Positions 1-11,951 of a DNA stretch of 64,000 nucleotides are shown here, piece after piece. Below the pieces are notes generated by a model. The model did no database searches and was not told the origin of the DNA. It saw nothing but the letters and a program-made list of their open reading frames with translations. The translations under genes and the position numbers were made by a program. The DNA is from Siphonodentalium dalli (Eukaryota; Mollusca; Scaphopoda; Gadilida; Siphonodentaliidae). Positions within the stretch are counted from its first letter, which is position 1; every line of letters starts with the position of its first letter. The stretch covers positions 250,916,484 to 250,980,483 of the forward strand of contig CP136064.1 of the NCBI GenBank assembly GCA_032622095.1. Direction: 5' to 3'.

Positions 1-654
1 AGGACATGCACATACCTTAAGAGGGAACATATCCTAAATAGTAAATAATCTGAATTTGCAATCTGAGATTCGGCAAACCAGTCCAAAGTTCATTAACGAA
101 TATACAACTGCACCATATAGTGCAATGTCATTTGAGACAGAACATAACATGTACAAAATAAAAAATATATATACATGTATGTATGTATGTACGCATACAA
201 TGCTATTAATATGCCAACGTGTGTGCAAGGTGTGATATGTGCACCAATGACTCGACCCCTATCGCTCCGTCTATATTTGTATACAATTGTTGTCAAATAG
301 TTTTCTGTATATAAATATATAATATAATAAAAAAAAGTGTATAGTCAACACTGTCAATAGGTGGTTGTTGATAACTCACATTTTTTGCAAAATGTTTTGG
401 CTAAAACTTTACTCTTTAAATGTGAGATATCTAAACTTGTGTTTGTTCAGTATACATGGACGAGGCAAACTTCTGCTTTGATCCCCTATATATTTATTAT
501 ATATATTTATTAAATGTATGTGTCTTTCTTTCAAAATGTTTGATGAAATATTTCATTTTACCATGCTCAACTCATAATAATTGAAGATTTACAGCGTAAT
601 ATTGATAGCATTGACAAACAATTCCTCTGTAGCAAACACATTTTTTGTCAGTGT
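1..654. other. No gene seen; AT-rich spacer
   Basis: Only short open frames without domain signal, plus small TA-rich and TATG-type simple repeats around 160-200 and 300-330. I see no exon, RNA gene or transposon end here. Confidence 0.5.
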
Positions 655-1076
655 AAGGGTGGGTTCATACACTGGCAAGTTTGCACGGTATGGTTTGCAG
701 GCATTTTGTCGTAGAAAACGATATGGTGCCATAATATGAACGGAAACAAGCACGTAAAGTGCATCTGTGCTACAGCTAACTACGTGCGAAGTAAAATCTC
801 TGTAGTTCCACTAGTAACGATGCTACCGGAATTTGCCTGTAAATATCATGCAATTATCTCGCAAGAATAAATCATACAGGTATTTGCAGGCAAATTCCAA
901 TAGCACTGTTACAAGTGGAATGAGATAAATGTTACTTCTCATGTCTTTCACTTTGGTAAAGATGCATGGTATGTGCACGGTTCCGTTCATATTCTGGCAC
1001 CATGTGGTTTTCTATGACGAAATGCCCGCAAAAACATACCGTGCAAACTTGCCAGCGTATGAACGTAGGCTAAAAC
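655..1076. mobile_element. Foldback/MITE with long inverted repeats
   Basis: Left arm (about 658-780) and right arm (about 955-1073) are imperfect reverse complements: the left contains TTCATACACTGGCAAGTTTG and the right contains the matching CAAACTTGCCAGCGTATGAA. An inner pair (about 810-848 with 880-922, around the word TTTGCAGGCAAATTCC) extends the palindrome almost to the centre. No coding potential. Superfamily not determined. Confidence 0.7.
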
Positions 1077-1400
1077 ATGTTCGCATCAGTGTTTACCTCA
1101 TAGATAGGCAACTTGAAATTTTTTACTGCTAATTTGGGCATAAAGTTTCAGTTTCAAAATTGATATAATTTAGACAAAAGGCATATTTAATTGATGCTTA
1201 TTTCAATGTTTCTACACATTGACGTTTATCAGAGAAGTATTTCCCAAAAATGACTATCTATAGTCCTTCAATTTAGTTGAATTATATCGCGTCCAAATAT
1301 AGGTTCATAGGCTGGCATGGTTCAGCTATACTGCAACAAGAAAATTGTAAAAAATTACAGTGTAGCTAATACTTCTTATCTCTTCAAATAATCTATAAAG

Positions 1401-1639
1401 ATTAGAGGCAGACGAAACGCCAAACTACGTGTGGATAAATGGTCGACGGCTTGGGTCCTCTTCGCCGTGGTTGTTCTATCCCGAGAAAATGCCGATGAAA
1501 TGGACGTATTGGGAAAATAACTTCCCCGAGGAAAATAATGACCATGACTGCATCGACATCAAGTGCAAAGGGGAAGGAACTTGCAAGTGGAGAAATTTCA
1601 ATTGTGACCACCAGCAACCAGCTCTTTGTCAGAAAACAT
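1401..1639 (+). CDS. C-type lectin domain exon (C-terminal half of CTLD)
   Basis: The frame begins after an acceptor-like AG at 1399-1400 and ends at a consensus donor GTAAGC at 1640. Intron phases are 2 on entry and 1 on exit. The translation reads NYVWINGRR near the start, then WTYWENNFPEEN, a Cys in DCIDI, and ends KWRNFNCDHQQPALCQK. These match the back half of a C-type lectin fold: the W-I core strand, the loop before the third conserved Cys, a WND-like site, and the final C...C pair. The classical calcium and sugar motifs (EPN or QPD, and WND) are not present as such (NFPEEN and WRN instead), so carbohydrate binding cannot be assumed. The upstream half of the domain must lie in an exon left of this window. 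The gene may continue to the mucin-like exon at 12190, whose entry phase matches. Fold call is confident; gene identity is not known. Confidence 0.75.
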
Positions 1640-1689
1640 GTAAGCTTGTAGAGATTAAAATTGGGTTGGGCCAACAGGGACTTCACGCC

Positions 1690-1750
1690 ACAGGCATTTG
1701 GAGGGGGTGTGTCTCTCGCCCTCACACACCCCCCCCAAATTTCACGCCTG
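1690..1750. repeat. Short hairpin in intron
   Basis: ATTTGGAGGGGGTGTGT (1697-1713) pairs with ACACACCCCCCCCAAAT (1724-1740) around a short loop. It lies just inside the intron after the lectin exon. The flanking word TTCACGCC recurs on both sides. Confidence 0.55.
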
Positions 1751-1839
1751 GTGCACCATTCGTTGGAGATGTCAGATGTAAGTTGAATTTGTTCTGATAG
1801 TTTGATATTCAAACAAATATTTGGCGTGAAATTTGTTAT

Positions 1840-2460
1840 TTTTTGTTACAACCATTTCAATATTTTCTTACTTTTGGTCAAAGTTTTACTGAAATATATT
1901 GATGGCTAATAGTTGGACATTTGCACTCAAAGAGGGATGTTAGGTTGGAAATTGACAACAGTTGGACAGTTTGAGGTACCAATTTAAGCCCAAAATTAAT
2001 TTGGTGGGGAAGTGGTATGTGAGTTCCGAAAGGAAATAAAATACAGAAGAAAGAAAAAAAACTGAAACAAAACATAAAATCAAGCAAAGCAACAATAAAA
2101 AAAACAAAGCGGAAAATAAAACAAAATACAAAACGAAAACAAGTAACCAAAATTTGGGCACTCATCGTTGTGGGTGAGACGGGTTTCCCTCACACAGTCT
2201 GCTATTTATTTGATAGGTGTTATAACGAACCAAAGCCGGACGCTTTGGGTCGTATATAGACTTTGTTATATGATCATAAGTTTCTTTCCCCAATTCCTAT
2301 GTTAAAACCTAACGAAAAAGTTGAGATATCTAACGATGTTCACCCCATTAATGAAACAACGGGTTAATAACAGTTCTGAGTGACGTCAGATACTTCAGAG
2401 GTTAACATAACTTATTATCAGACCTGGAAATACTGAGATCAGGTTTTCACAGCGACGTTC
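1840..2460. other. No gene seen; A-rich intron
   Basis: Contains a purine/A-rich AAAC-type stretch at about 2040-2140. No supported exon or element end. Confidence 0.4.
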
Positions 2461-2556
2461 AACGTCACAACGTCTTGTCCAATGAAAGCGCGTTTCATAT
2501 ATATATATCTTTTATTCCTCCAAGTCAATATGAAGATTTTACAAAAGAATATACAT

Positions 2557-2793
2557 GAATATAATTATCGCATTGTTTCTTGGTTGACACCATTCGGCAA
2601 ACCTCGTCAGATTCCGTCACCGTTTGGCCCCCAGAGGTCACAGGTCGAGGAGTTCAGAATGGTGTCGACACGAGGAATTGTCAGCCCTTGGAAGTCAAAA
2701 TTCACCAAGGCCTACGGCCTTGGTGAATATTGACTTCCTCGGGTTGACAATTCCTCGTGTCAACCTCGAAACAATGCGATGATTGTATATTAT
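2557..2793. repeat. Foldback element, nested palindrome
   Basis: Outer arms (about 2557-2590 and 2757-2793) share ATCGCATTGTTTC and its complement. Inner arms (about 2660-2703 and 2717-2763) share CACGAGGAATTGTCA and TGACAATTCCTCGTG, with a centre around CACCAAGGCCTACGGCCTTG. TGACGTCA words occur outside both ends. The short plus-strand open frame here is a by-product. Confidence 0.7.
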
Positions 2794-3455
2794 CTGATTT
2801 TGTGACGTCACCAATTATTATCTAATACGACGCTCGTATTTTGAATTTTTGCGACCACTTTTGTTGCACAGTAGATCGGTGGGCTTAAAGCATTAATGTC
2901 GTAATCGGAAATAAACACGTGTGTCAGTCAGTTACCGGCGTTCCAAGATGAGGGGAGTTACTATCGGAATTTACACAGTGAAGTTCATTCGTAGCGGCGG
3001 TTTACATTTTATTGAGAACATAATTATCACATATTAAGGACTGTCAAATATTTGCATTGGAGTGGCCTAAAATATAAATCGCGCGTGTAATGAGAAAATC
3101 TTAATCACTCTGGCAGGGCGATACTGAATACAATACTGGAATCGGAAATCGGTGATTCATGCAAACGTTATTATATCGCGTTTAAATTATCCTATATATT
3201 ACATAGTACATATATATATATGGGAATCTGATAATCCTTAGATATCCTTCTATTTTCATGAATCGACAGAGAACACACACTTACATGTATGAACAAAATA
3301 GAAGATAATTCAGGTTATCGCGATTCGGTCGATGGTGAAAGCTACATGATGCGGTTGTTCATCGAGTTTCGTTGAAATCGACATGACGACATTTCTGAAA
3401 TCGACAAGCTTCATCGTATAGTACACATCTCAATCGGATTGCGTACACAGCGTCA
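2794..3455. other. No gene seen
   Basis: Mixed-composition spacer with a few TA runs. No exon or known element recognised. Confidence 0.35.
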
Positions 3456-3590
3456 ACAAGAAAACCATAGTCAGAAATGGTAACGCGCTCAAAATCATAT
3501 ATTATATACCCATGATTGTAATTATAAAATATAAAATATATTGGTTTCGCGAATGACCAACTCAGAATTCCGTTAAAATAACAATAACAA
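3456..3590 (+). repeat. Copy A of a dispersed repeat (partner 13540-13665)
   Basis: Shares an ordered series of blocks with 13540-13665, including ATAGTCA, AAATATATTGGTTTC and CTCAGAATTCCGTTAAAA, at roughly 75-80 percent identity by eye and in the same orientation. The two copies flank the Ty3/gypsy relic and the mucin exon. It could be an unnamed repeat family or the trace of an old local duplication. Confidence 0.6.
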
Positions 3591-4480
3591 CCAGCACTTA
3601 ATTAACGAACCGGCGGCCGAATCGGCCGTCTCCGACCACAACCATCAGTGGGCTGCAGAACGAAAAATATCTATAAATGTTGAAATATAAGACTTACAAA
3701 TTATCTTTTTCATTTCTTTTATTTGTAATTGACATAGCTTGTCACAAACCAAAAATCTACATTATTGACATAATAATGTAAAGGACAATAAACGAAATTG
3801 AAATTCCCAACTACACCTTTTACCCGACTCGGCCTCCTGGTCGCGCAGTTCGACTTTTAAACCGGAAAAACCCATTATCTATAAATAAAACGCCCAGCGA
3901 ACCATAGCTATCTAGAATTTGGACAACAGTATACACGCGGCGCGCGCGTAATAATATAATGGTTAATTTCAGTAAAATATTCCCCTCTCGACAACAACCA
4001 ACAGTCTTGATTTTTGAATACTTTTAGTTTGATGTTGGGAGTTTATATTCTGTAATAATTTGTACAAAAGGAACGGCTTTTAAATTTTTGTTTGTTAGGT
4101 TTTAAGTCTGAGTTGAGAGCTCGCAGTTTGTTTGTTTGTGAATCTCTGATTTCTCACATGACCTGATGTTTGATTGACCTAATTTATACACGAGATTGCT
4201 AGCTATATGACCAATTCTTTCGATGAACCCTTGTGCATGTCTGGAGTGAAATGAATCATAATCACATCACGATATAAGGCCTAAATGAATCTTATTTGAT
4301 GGGAATACGCATCTATGAAGTTATTTTTATTAGATTAAAAAAGGCACAGATATATCCTAGCTTATGCTTGTGGTTTAGCTGTGGTTAGTTAATTACGCTA
4401 GCGTATGGTCATATTATAAATATTGCACGGCTCGGAGTTGATTATGCCAGAGTAGATGTCCAAGGAGACTATTTATCCAC
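3591..4480. other. No gene seen
   Basis: Includes a GC-rich patch near 3610-3650 and 3940. No supported exon. A boundary with the LTR-like segment that follows could not be fixed precisely. Confidence 0.35.
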
Positions 4481-4696
4481 TGATGGCCACGATTTGGCCA
4501 TAGTCAGCAACAAGCGATTCAATTATAATATTTTACCAAACGTTCTGCATGTTGTCCCAGATTTATAACTACAATTACTCTCCAACCCAACTAAACCTAT
4601 TCACCCATCCCAAAATACAACAGTTTATTTTATATTTGATGAATTATAGTCTTATACAATAGTGCCATTGTCAGTATCAAGGATTGATTGTGATCA
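4480..4696 (-). repeat. Probable 3' LTR of the gypsy relic
   Basis: About 4565-4690 aligns with 12045-12165: shared ATAACTACAA, CCCCAAAATACA-like and ATACAATAGTGC words in the same order. On the minus strand it would begin near TGATCAC, comparable with TGTGACAC in the other copy. The low-coordinate limit is uncertain because similarity fades before about 4560. Confidence 0.6.
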
Positions 4697-4739
4697 TACG
4701 AGCTACCCACATGATTGTTAAACTACTCCTGTGTCCCGT

Positions 4740-5487
4740 CTGTGTTACCTGGACTCCCTCCTACAGAATGAGCATCCTCGTTCACAACAGTTATTGTTGA
4801 GGCCCCATGCAGAGAACTGGTTTTGCTATATCAGGGGCTAGTCCCTCAAAACAATGAACGGCATCATACATTACAACATGTACAATGTCTTGTTGCTTCT
4901 TCTGGGAATGGTAGCCTCTCTTGCCACATCCACAACATCTGGTAACATAGTCTCGTACTGTCGTCAGCAGTTCTGTTTGAAGTATGGCTTGAGTTGTGCT
5001 TTATTCTAAGTTAGTTCCACGCCTTGGTATGCGGTTAACACACCAACATGAATTTTCCAAAGAATCTTCTTCAATAGTCTCCTAAGTAGGACGACCTTCC
5101 ATCTCAGTTTGTCACCATCGTCCCATGCATAGAATAAATAAACAATCATGTATTTGCAGCAACTACCATCTTTCCCAAGCACCCAAATTATTAATGTCCG
5201 CATATCGATATTTATCCCCTTATATACACTCTGGCTTGACGCTGTCGTTCATCTTCCATCACACAAGCTGTCCAGTAGACACATCTTGCATCTTCTCCTT
5301 CGCAATCTGATTGGAAATTCAAGGAGTAGCATGTATTAGTCAGTTGCTTCTTATGGGTGCTCCACTCTGGGATGTATTGCCTCAGCACAAAGCATAGAGA
5401 TGGTGTCTGCATTCCTGTGCTTGATTTTAGGATGATGCTTAAAGACCAACGGAATAGTATACTAGTTGCTTTAGTTTCCCGACTCAA
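4740..5487 (-). pseudogene. Gypsy RNase H end and integrase zinc-binding region (broken)
   Basis: Minus-strand fragments read KHRNADTISM (the H-x-NADALSR signature between RNase H and integrase; about 5405-5440). They continue through a stretch ending HVGVLTAYQGVELT, which fits the HH part of the HHCC domain (about 5006-5060), and then VTRCCGCGKRG, which fits the CC part (about 4925-4960). Several stops and frame changes separate these pieces, so no functional protein is expected. The catalytic core of integrase was not recognised. Confidence 0.7.
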
Positions 5488-8395
5488 CGCATCTATTTAG
5501 GTTCCGATTAAATATCAATGCAAAAATCCCGTCGAAATTTACCCAGCAATTATCTTTAATTTGCGAAAAATGAGGCCAGAGTTTTGGTTTGGTTTCACAA
5601 CGCGCGCCACGTGGTCGATGGAGGGGCACGTGCCGTGACGCCATCGCTGGAAGGAATTTCTTACAACACCACTCGAATCGCTCGATGTAATATCGATATC
5701 ATGTAAACAAAGGGTAGTTATGTACATGCGGTCAAAAGTATATCGGGATATGATTGTATAGTGATCGAAATATCAATTTAAGCATGTCAACATATTGCGT
5801 TGTTTTTTTCCTGGTAAATAATAACATTAGCAATTAAAACGGCACGTTTCACAATGTCGCTCTGTCTATAACTGAATCTTTAGAATATATAGAAGTTGTA
5901 AATTTCAATGTAAAATAGTTCTTTTGATAGAATCATGGAAAAAGTACCGGTACAGGAGAATTATATACATTCTGGAGTTATCTATCTAAAAAAAACAATG
6001 GTATTGCCCATATGCCAACTCTTTTTCGGTCCAATAAACTGCAGTTGAATGGGAAAATTTTAATGAATTTTCCACAAAATTAACAAAAATTAGGTTTTTT
6101 TAAATCCTGGCTGTTATTCAACACGGCTATATCACACAAATGTCATTTATTTTATCTGTCATATTATGTTCGAGAATTACGAACAAATTAATTTAGCTCA
6201 GAATGAGCCATGTCAGACTGATTCATGCAGTTTAAAATCATTTTAAAATTTCATTATGATATATTTTCAACCAATTTTTCGGCCCTCAAGAATGGTCCTC
6301 AAATGTTGCCACGTTCAAGATTTGTTTTGTGATGCCGTTTTGTCGATTTGTTGTGTAATGCTGATTAAAAACTAAAGAATATATCGCAATATAAATTGTT
6401 CTACGCCAACGCGAGGTCAAGTCACAATTTTCGACCTAAGCCACTCTGCATCTGAAGATAGGCCTATATACTCGGATTAAATCATTATACCATGGAAATT
6501 CAACAAAATTGTGCTCAACCTCAATATAGAATATTCTTTGTTCGTATCATGTGTTTACAGTCTATGTCTTGGAGTTTAACACACAAGCACTCTAAATTCC
6601 ACTCCCACTTTTCACTTTATTGTCCGAGCACCTATATATGCAACCGCCCCTGTTGCACATCGATGAAGAATCAATGACCTCCTATTCATAAACCACGTGC
6701 TTCAAGATACGATCTACAAAATAGTTCGACCTTTTCGAGTTGTCCTACTCATGTAATCGAAAAAAAAATCGCAAGTTTGCATAACAATTTAAAACAGTTA
6801 TAATCTCGTAATGCAAAACGCATAGTATGTATCCATTTCTGATTGTCTATTTTGTATTTAGTTCCACGAACTTGATATGGCGCAATGATCAGAAAACTTT
6901 TTCAGGTGACCACACTTGAGAGTCACATGGCATTGTTTAGGTTGTGTTTACATTTCAAAAAGCTGATTTCCATTGGAATTTTGACTCATGGATGAAATGA
7001 TCTCTTAACTTTTAAAAGTAAGGGGAATGTAATATATATTTTGGGACTTCTGTCTGTGTGTTAGCTATGGTCGGGAAAACGGCTGGACCGATTGAGCTCA
7101 AACTTCCAATCTAAGGTTAAAAATTCACGGGCAGTGTTTACCGCCGTTTTGGAGAAGCTCCGAGCACCCCTTCTCCACTCGCAGTCACCAAAATGACCGT
7201 CCTTGGCACAGTGGGGTTAATCGCGTTGATAGTTAAAGAGCGTTCGTATCCGCAGTGTCGTTGATAAAGAGCGTATGCGTGTAGTGTGATTCTTATGTCT
7301 GGGGCCAGACGTGATTGTGTCTGTATCCAGACATGAGCGTGTTGTGTGTGATTCTTATGGCTGTCTTCGTACTTAGGGGTTCCAAGGAACGGGGGAGATT
7401 TTCATCGGGTAAGTTTTTCCACCTGAGGTGATCTTCACCTTGAAACGGGTACGCAGTGATCGCGCTTGGCTAACGAAAACGACCTTCTCATATATATATA
7501 TATATATATATCTAATATATATTTTGGGACTTCTGTTTGTTTGTCTGTTTGTTTGTCTGTTAGCTATGGTCGGGAAAACTGCCGGACGGATTTTCGACGA
7601 AATTTGATACCAATGGGGTAATTTTGTCCGGGGCGACCTGACCTTGACCTTCAAAATGGTCAATTCAAGGTCAAATCGGGTAAAACTGACGGATTTCGCT
7701 AGGTGTACTTTTGTCCGGGAGTGTTTTGGACGGGGCAAATCGTGACTCCGACCTGACCTTGACCTTCAAAATGGTCAATTCAAGATCAAAGCCCGGACGA
7801 AGTCGGGTCACCTGCTAGTAGTTTATATTTGGATATTCTACTCACGGCATTTGGTATAATGATTTGATTTTGTGAGTATATAAATAACGCCATCGCAACT
7901 GTTGAATCAACTGGTGTACAGACTACAATATACTTCACTAATTGTACTCGCCAATGTCAAAACGTTAATCACTGCACATTCAATTTAATAAATTGATGTT
8001 GATTTGCTTTGGTTCCATGGAGTATAAATGCAAGTTGGTCGGACATTTTGTGTGGAATGTGAATTTGATTTTATTAATCTGATTTTATGCTCATTATTAC
8101 AAAATATATACTCCTTGATTCATAACGTCTTCCCTCTGTCGTGACCGGGGGTCCCGCAATGGTGTCATGAACCAAGTGACTGATCACAAACGTAAACAAT
8201 AATATAGCTATTTCTTTCAAAATATCATTAAATGTATTCACGAAAATGTTATATTTATATGTGTGAAATAAACATGGATGCATGCTTAAAACCTTTGGCA
8301 ACTAACAAATCATATTTAAACAAATAATAAGGTAGTTTATTTTCTGATTTTGGTTGATCTTTAATCATCAATTAATCACATGATGATAAACTTTG
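5488..8395. other. Sequence interrupting the gypsy relic; no gene seen
   Basis: The RNase H reading stops near 8400 and resumes near 5487, so this block looks like inserted or rearranged DNA. Apart from the repeat at 7025-7815 I see no exon. The word AGCTATGGTCGGGAAAAC appears twice. Runs of ORFs here are short and without domain signal. Confidence 0.45.
7025..7815 (+). repeat. Dispersed repeat, two partial units
   Basis: Two units start with ATATATATTTTGGGACTTCTG (at about 7030 and 7515, the latter after a TA run) and continue through TAGCTATGGTCGGGAAAAC. The second contains GACCTTGACCTTCAAAATGG twice (about 7640 and 7757). It resembles a non-coding interspersed repeat. No ends or duplication could be assigned. 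Confidence 0.55.
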
Positions 8396-8399
8396 CTGC

Positions 8400-8600
8400 A
8401 ATCACATCATCTGCCCACGATGTTCCTTGAATTTGTGTAGCTCCGTTCTGTTTTCTCAAAACTTCTGATCCAATACAAAAAAACTACCTCCTTCCCATGT
8501 TGTAGCTGATAGATCACTACACCCACTGCGAAGTCCGAAACATCCGTGTCGAGGGTAAACTATCCACAACCAACTGTTGGCAAGTCTAGGATTCATGGCC
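8400..8600 (-). pseudogene. Gypsy RNase H fragment
   Basis: Minus-strand reading around 8546-8526 gives TDVSDFAVGVV followed by YQLQHGKEVV and, lower, RSFEKTERSYT. This fits the start of a Ty3/gypsy RNase H (TDAS-x-x-AIGAVL, then SRxLxxTERNY). The frame is not continued into the rest of the domain because the 3 kb interruption begins near 8395. Confidence 0.75.
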
Positions 8601-8939
8601 CATGTACTTTCATCAATTCCCCAAATGCGCTTTCACATTCATCTAACCAGTTGAAAATGTTCTCCCTTTTAGAAAGATCAAACAGTGATAACAGCTGAGT
8701 AGGTCTGGACATTCTTCCAGTACTACAAGGTTAATACAAGAAACATTCTCACATCATTGATATTCGTCATGGAAGGTGTCTCCATCTTCTCCGGTCAGTG
8801 ACAATACCATCTTTGGATTCTAAAAATCGCAAGGAAAATTCTGTCTGGCAAATATTTCATTTCTTTGGATTCAGATTTTGTCCAGATTTTGAAAGAGAAC
8901 CTAGATTTGGTCAAGTCATTCCAAATGCTCCTGAAACTG

Positions 8940-9780
8940 CTGCTATGTACTACCACGTCATCTAGATACCGAAGTAATACCTGTCAGTGCAGTACTGCCA
9001 GATTGTTATGCATTGAAATGTTGACAAATTATTACTAGAGCCTTAAAGGTACTCAATCCGATCAGAGGGTCCCCATATCATCAAGATACAACAACAACAA
9101 CAACATTTCTTCAAAATACGCTTCAGTTATCAGAATCGGTTAATTGCCCAAAAATAATGCTAACCACAGTCAACTATAGTATCAAATTACCCAAAACCTG
9201 TTATTTATCAACGTTTTGTTCAACGAAATTTTGTCAGTTGTCAAATATCTGACACAAAAAAGTCACTGGATTTTAGAGTTATCGATCTTCATCATCCATC
9301 TGGTCAGATAAGTTATTCTCGTCGACAGTTTATTGGGCCACTTAAAATTAAATTAATAGATTTCAAACATCGATATCTGATCACCCCTAGCTTTGATGGG
9401 TGGGTTCCTCGACTCGAATCAAATATGTTTTACCCCCGAAGCCAAGGAAATAGTAATTTGCGAGCGCTAATTCGGATTGAGTACCGTTAATGACATAAAT
9501 CGAAATTGGCAGAGTCCACCCCGCAGCATGGAAACTACTGTGATCCCCTTGTCTTCTCCCAAGATAGGACCTGGTACTGGCCCAAAGCAATCTTGAGTGA
9601 TGACACGCACAAGCGCCACTTTGTGCACTACTCTCTGGGGATTATATACTTTTCTTTATGGCCTTTTCGTTCAACTTTCGGTAGTCCACACATCAGCGCT
9701 ATCGTCCATCCCTTTTTCTTTGCTAATTACTGTGAAGACCCAAGGACGTCTTTATAAGTTCAGTTGGCTTTACCTTTCTT
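8940..9780 (-). pseudogene. Gypsy reverse transcriptase, broken by a MITE
   Basis: Upper part: CVDYRKLN at about 9694-9671, the classic RT block, followed by a frame-shifted continuation with EDKGITVVS and QFRFM that fits the fingers/palm region. Lower part: RYLDDVVVHSSSF, the YxDD catalytic box, at 8968-8957 and below. Between them lies a TTAA-flanked miniature element (9043-9490), inserted in the coding sequence. Stops and frameshifts show that it is inactive. Confidence 0.8.
9043..9490. mobile_element. TTAA-flanked MITE inserted in the gypsy RT
   Basis: Bounded by TTAA at 9043-9046 and 9487-9490. The termini are inverted repeats (AGGTACTCAATCCGATCAGA at the left, the complement CGGATTGAGTACC at the right). 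A second copy with the same ends is at 41599-41905. TTAA duplication is typical of piggyBac and Kolobok elements; superfamily is inference. Confidence 0.75.
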
Positions 9781-10094
9781 ACTATTTTATACATAACATT
9801 ACGTTTTAAAATCGGTAACCTCGGCTGTTCATGCACAATTTTTCAGTTGTAGCTGGTGGTAAGTTGGTAACCAGCCATTGTCTAATTATCTTCCCAAAGC
9901 GAACTAAGTCTTTTGAGAAATAATGACTTCTGCGAACTAGCACATCCTTAAATTACAAATGCTCCCTTTTCTTCAGATATATTCTGACTCCTTGTTGTGA
10001 ACATCTTCTCCAGATGTATAGGCAGCTTCTCTCTGGCCCTGTTAATGGCAGCTTAAGAATGTGTTCAGGATGTCAAACGCCTGTCCAATCCATC

Positions 10095-10307
10095 TCACAG
10101 GAATGAATAACGCGATGCGACCTGGCTGAGCACATTTGGGTGTCGCTCTATACGCGGGATTGGATACCCTATTGATCCAACAGTCAATATATCATGCTTC
10201 AAGTCTAATACACAATGATTATATTTGAGAAAGTCCTGACCTGATATATCACAATGAATTCCTCCCACATTGATTATCATATCCATTACTATTTCATCAA
10301 CTGTCAT
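10095..10307 (-). pseudogene. Gypsy aspartic protease-like fragment
   Basis: An open minus-strand stretch of about 70 residues contains SGQDFLKYNHCVLDLK and DILTVGS. This matches the C-terminal part of retropepsin-like proteases of Ty3/gypsy elements (LGxDFLxxxxxVLDLxxxxLTxG). The catalytic D-T/S-G was not located with confidence. Position between nucleocapsid-like and RT remains supports the call. Confidence 0.65.
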
Positions 10308-10639
10308 GTTGAATTGGCCTACTCCCAGTCTTCACAGACATCTGCTGTGTTGAAATATGCCGTCATTCGGAATAACTCATGCTGTCGTTGTTTCATAATC
10401 TATGCATATGTATCCTCTCGAATGAAAGAATTTCTCACAGCAGAGTCAACCAATCATATCAGTGGTACCCTTCTATTGCACCTTTCACATATCGTCCAAC
10501 GAACCCATCATGAAATCCATGTAGCGGCAGATTGTACTGACTCACTTCTACTTTATTTAAACTGGGTTTCGTCAGCTTCAATGTTTGACCTGATGGAACA
10601 GTGCTTGGGTTTGACGTGGTTTCTCCTTTCACTGGAAAT

Positions 10640-10930
10640 TATCTACTGTCAGGACTCTCTCCTCTGGGACTGCCTCTGCCACTCGGACTACGATTGGCTT
10701 TTGCAGGGTTACCAGGAGTCTCTTTTTTTCAGTGACTATTCTCTTCTGCAGGAGTCACTCTTCTGTGATTGCCTATGCTGTTTCGGCTATGCTCGGTTTT
10801 GGCACTATTTACAAGTTACTGTAGTCTCTCTGTTGTGTGAATATACTCTTCTGATAGGATTCTCTCCTCTGTCGCTCTGACTATATTAAGGCATGGCATG
10901 TTCTCCTTTCTATGACTCCACATTTCTCAT
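10640..10930 (-). pseudogene. Gypsy gag/nucleocapsid-like basic region
   Basis: The minus-strand reading shows a basic Ser/Arg/Pro-rich region made of two related units (RSPSGRGSPRGESPDSR and a diverged copy EHSRNSIGNHRRVTPAEE), preceded by CYEKCG followed by a Cys-His pair. The latter looks like a degenerate CCHC zinc knuckle. The long plus-strand open frame 10254-10880 is its antisense shadow. Only its position and composition support a gag origin. Confidence 0.45.
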
Positions 10931-11929
10931 AACAGGCTTGTTCGGCTTTGTGAAACAAAGTCAGACTGTCTGCCCAAAGTATGAAAGTATCCTCCTTCGG
11001 TCTCTTTAGTAAAGCTACTTCGCCACAGAAGCTAGTGCTCCTCCATCTTTTACTTCAGCTCATTCCAGTCGGTTCTAAACATCTAATCCTTTGTAGCAAT
11101 CCGTGGATTGACATCTTACCATGGTAACTAATACCAGTCACCTTCTTTTTCCACCTCACTTATTTGCTGGAGCAACATTCTCGTAATACCTGGAATTCTG
11201 GCCACATGTAATTACATGTGCCGCAAAATGTTTGGTCCACTGGCAACTGCCATCATTTTGCACTCACGCTTCTGCCATGAGTCTCTCCCCTCGGATAAAC
11301 AATGTTACTCTGACAATATTTTGGCATCGCATGACCACCAGGAATGTTTTCTTGCTGCAACTACAGAATAGCCATTACTCCATTACTCCATTGGGTATTG
11401 ACGTCACTAGGAATTTCCGGTGCTCAGAATCCGGCCCGATCGGCCAGGAGCTTGCTTCTTCGTCTTAAAGTTGGAGACGAAACCTACAACTTTCCATTCT
11501 ACAGTTCTGACAACCAAACTGACAAAGCCTTCTGATTCCCTCTAATGCATGTGACAACCCACAGTTGCGCACCAAAATATGCTATTGCCATCACAACCAA
11601 TGATCCTAAAAGGGTTGGCAATATTTTGGCTGACTGAAATACACTATATCGCCTGATTCAGAGCTGGTATAATCCTTATATTCAGGCGTAAATTCCTCGA
11701 GTGATCTTTAATATTCCAAGAATCTTTTATCCACTCCTGTATCTAGATCCAATCTCTGGTGTGGGTAAAATGTAATCCATTTCGGAGTTGAATAATTGCG
11801 TGGTCCAGATTATGTCATATCCATGAAAGAATCGCGTCGTTTCTAAATATGGCTCATGTCCGTGTGTAAGTTCAGTGTGGTGAATATGAATACAAATTTC
11901 CAAAACGTCCTTTTAAAAGATGTATCCTG

Positions 11930-11949
11930 GAATCCAACCACTGCCACCA
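11930..11949 (-). other. Primer binding site of the gypsy relic
   Basis: On the minus strand TGGTGGCAGTGG starts 2 nt after the LTR end (...CTACA). It begins with TGG, the complement of a tRNA CCA end. It has the normal position of a minus-strand primer site. The tRNA species was not identified. Confidence 0.65.
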
Positions 11950-11951
11950 AT

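Noticed and set aside
1402-1812. Minus open frame of 136 codons
   Set aside because: Antisense to the lectin exon and its downstream hairpin; no domain.
4858-5010. Plus-strand open frame starting with a signal-peptide-like hydrophobic run
   Set aside because: It is antisense to the recognisable gypsy integrase zinc-binding region and has no splice context or domain.
10254-10880. Plus-strand open frame of 208 codons
   Set aside because: It is the antisense shadow of the gypsy protease/nucleocapsid remains; the composition is Leu/Cys-rich without domain signal.
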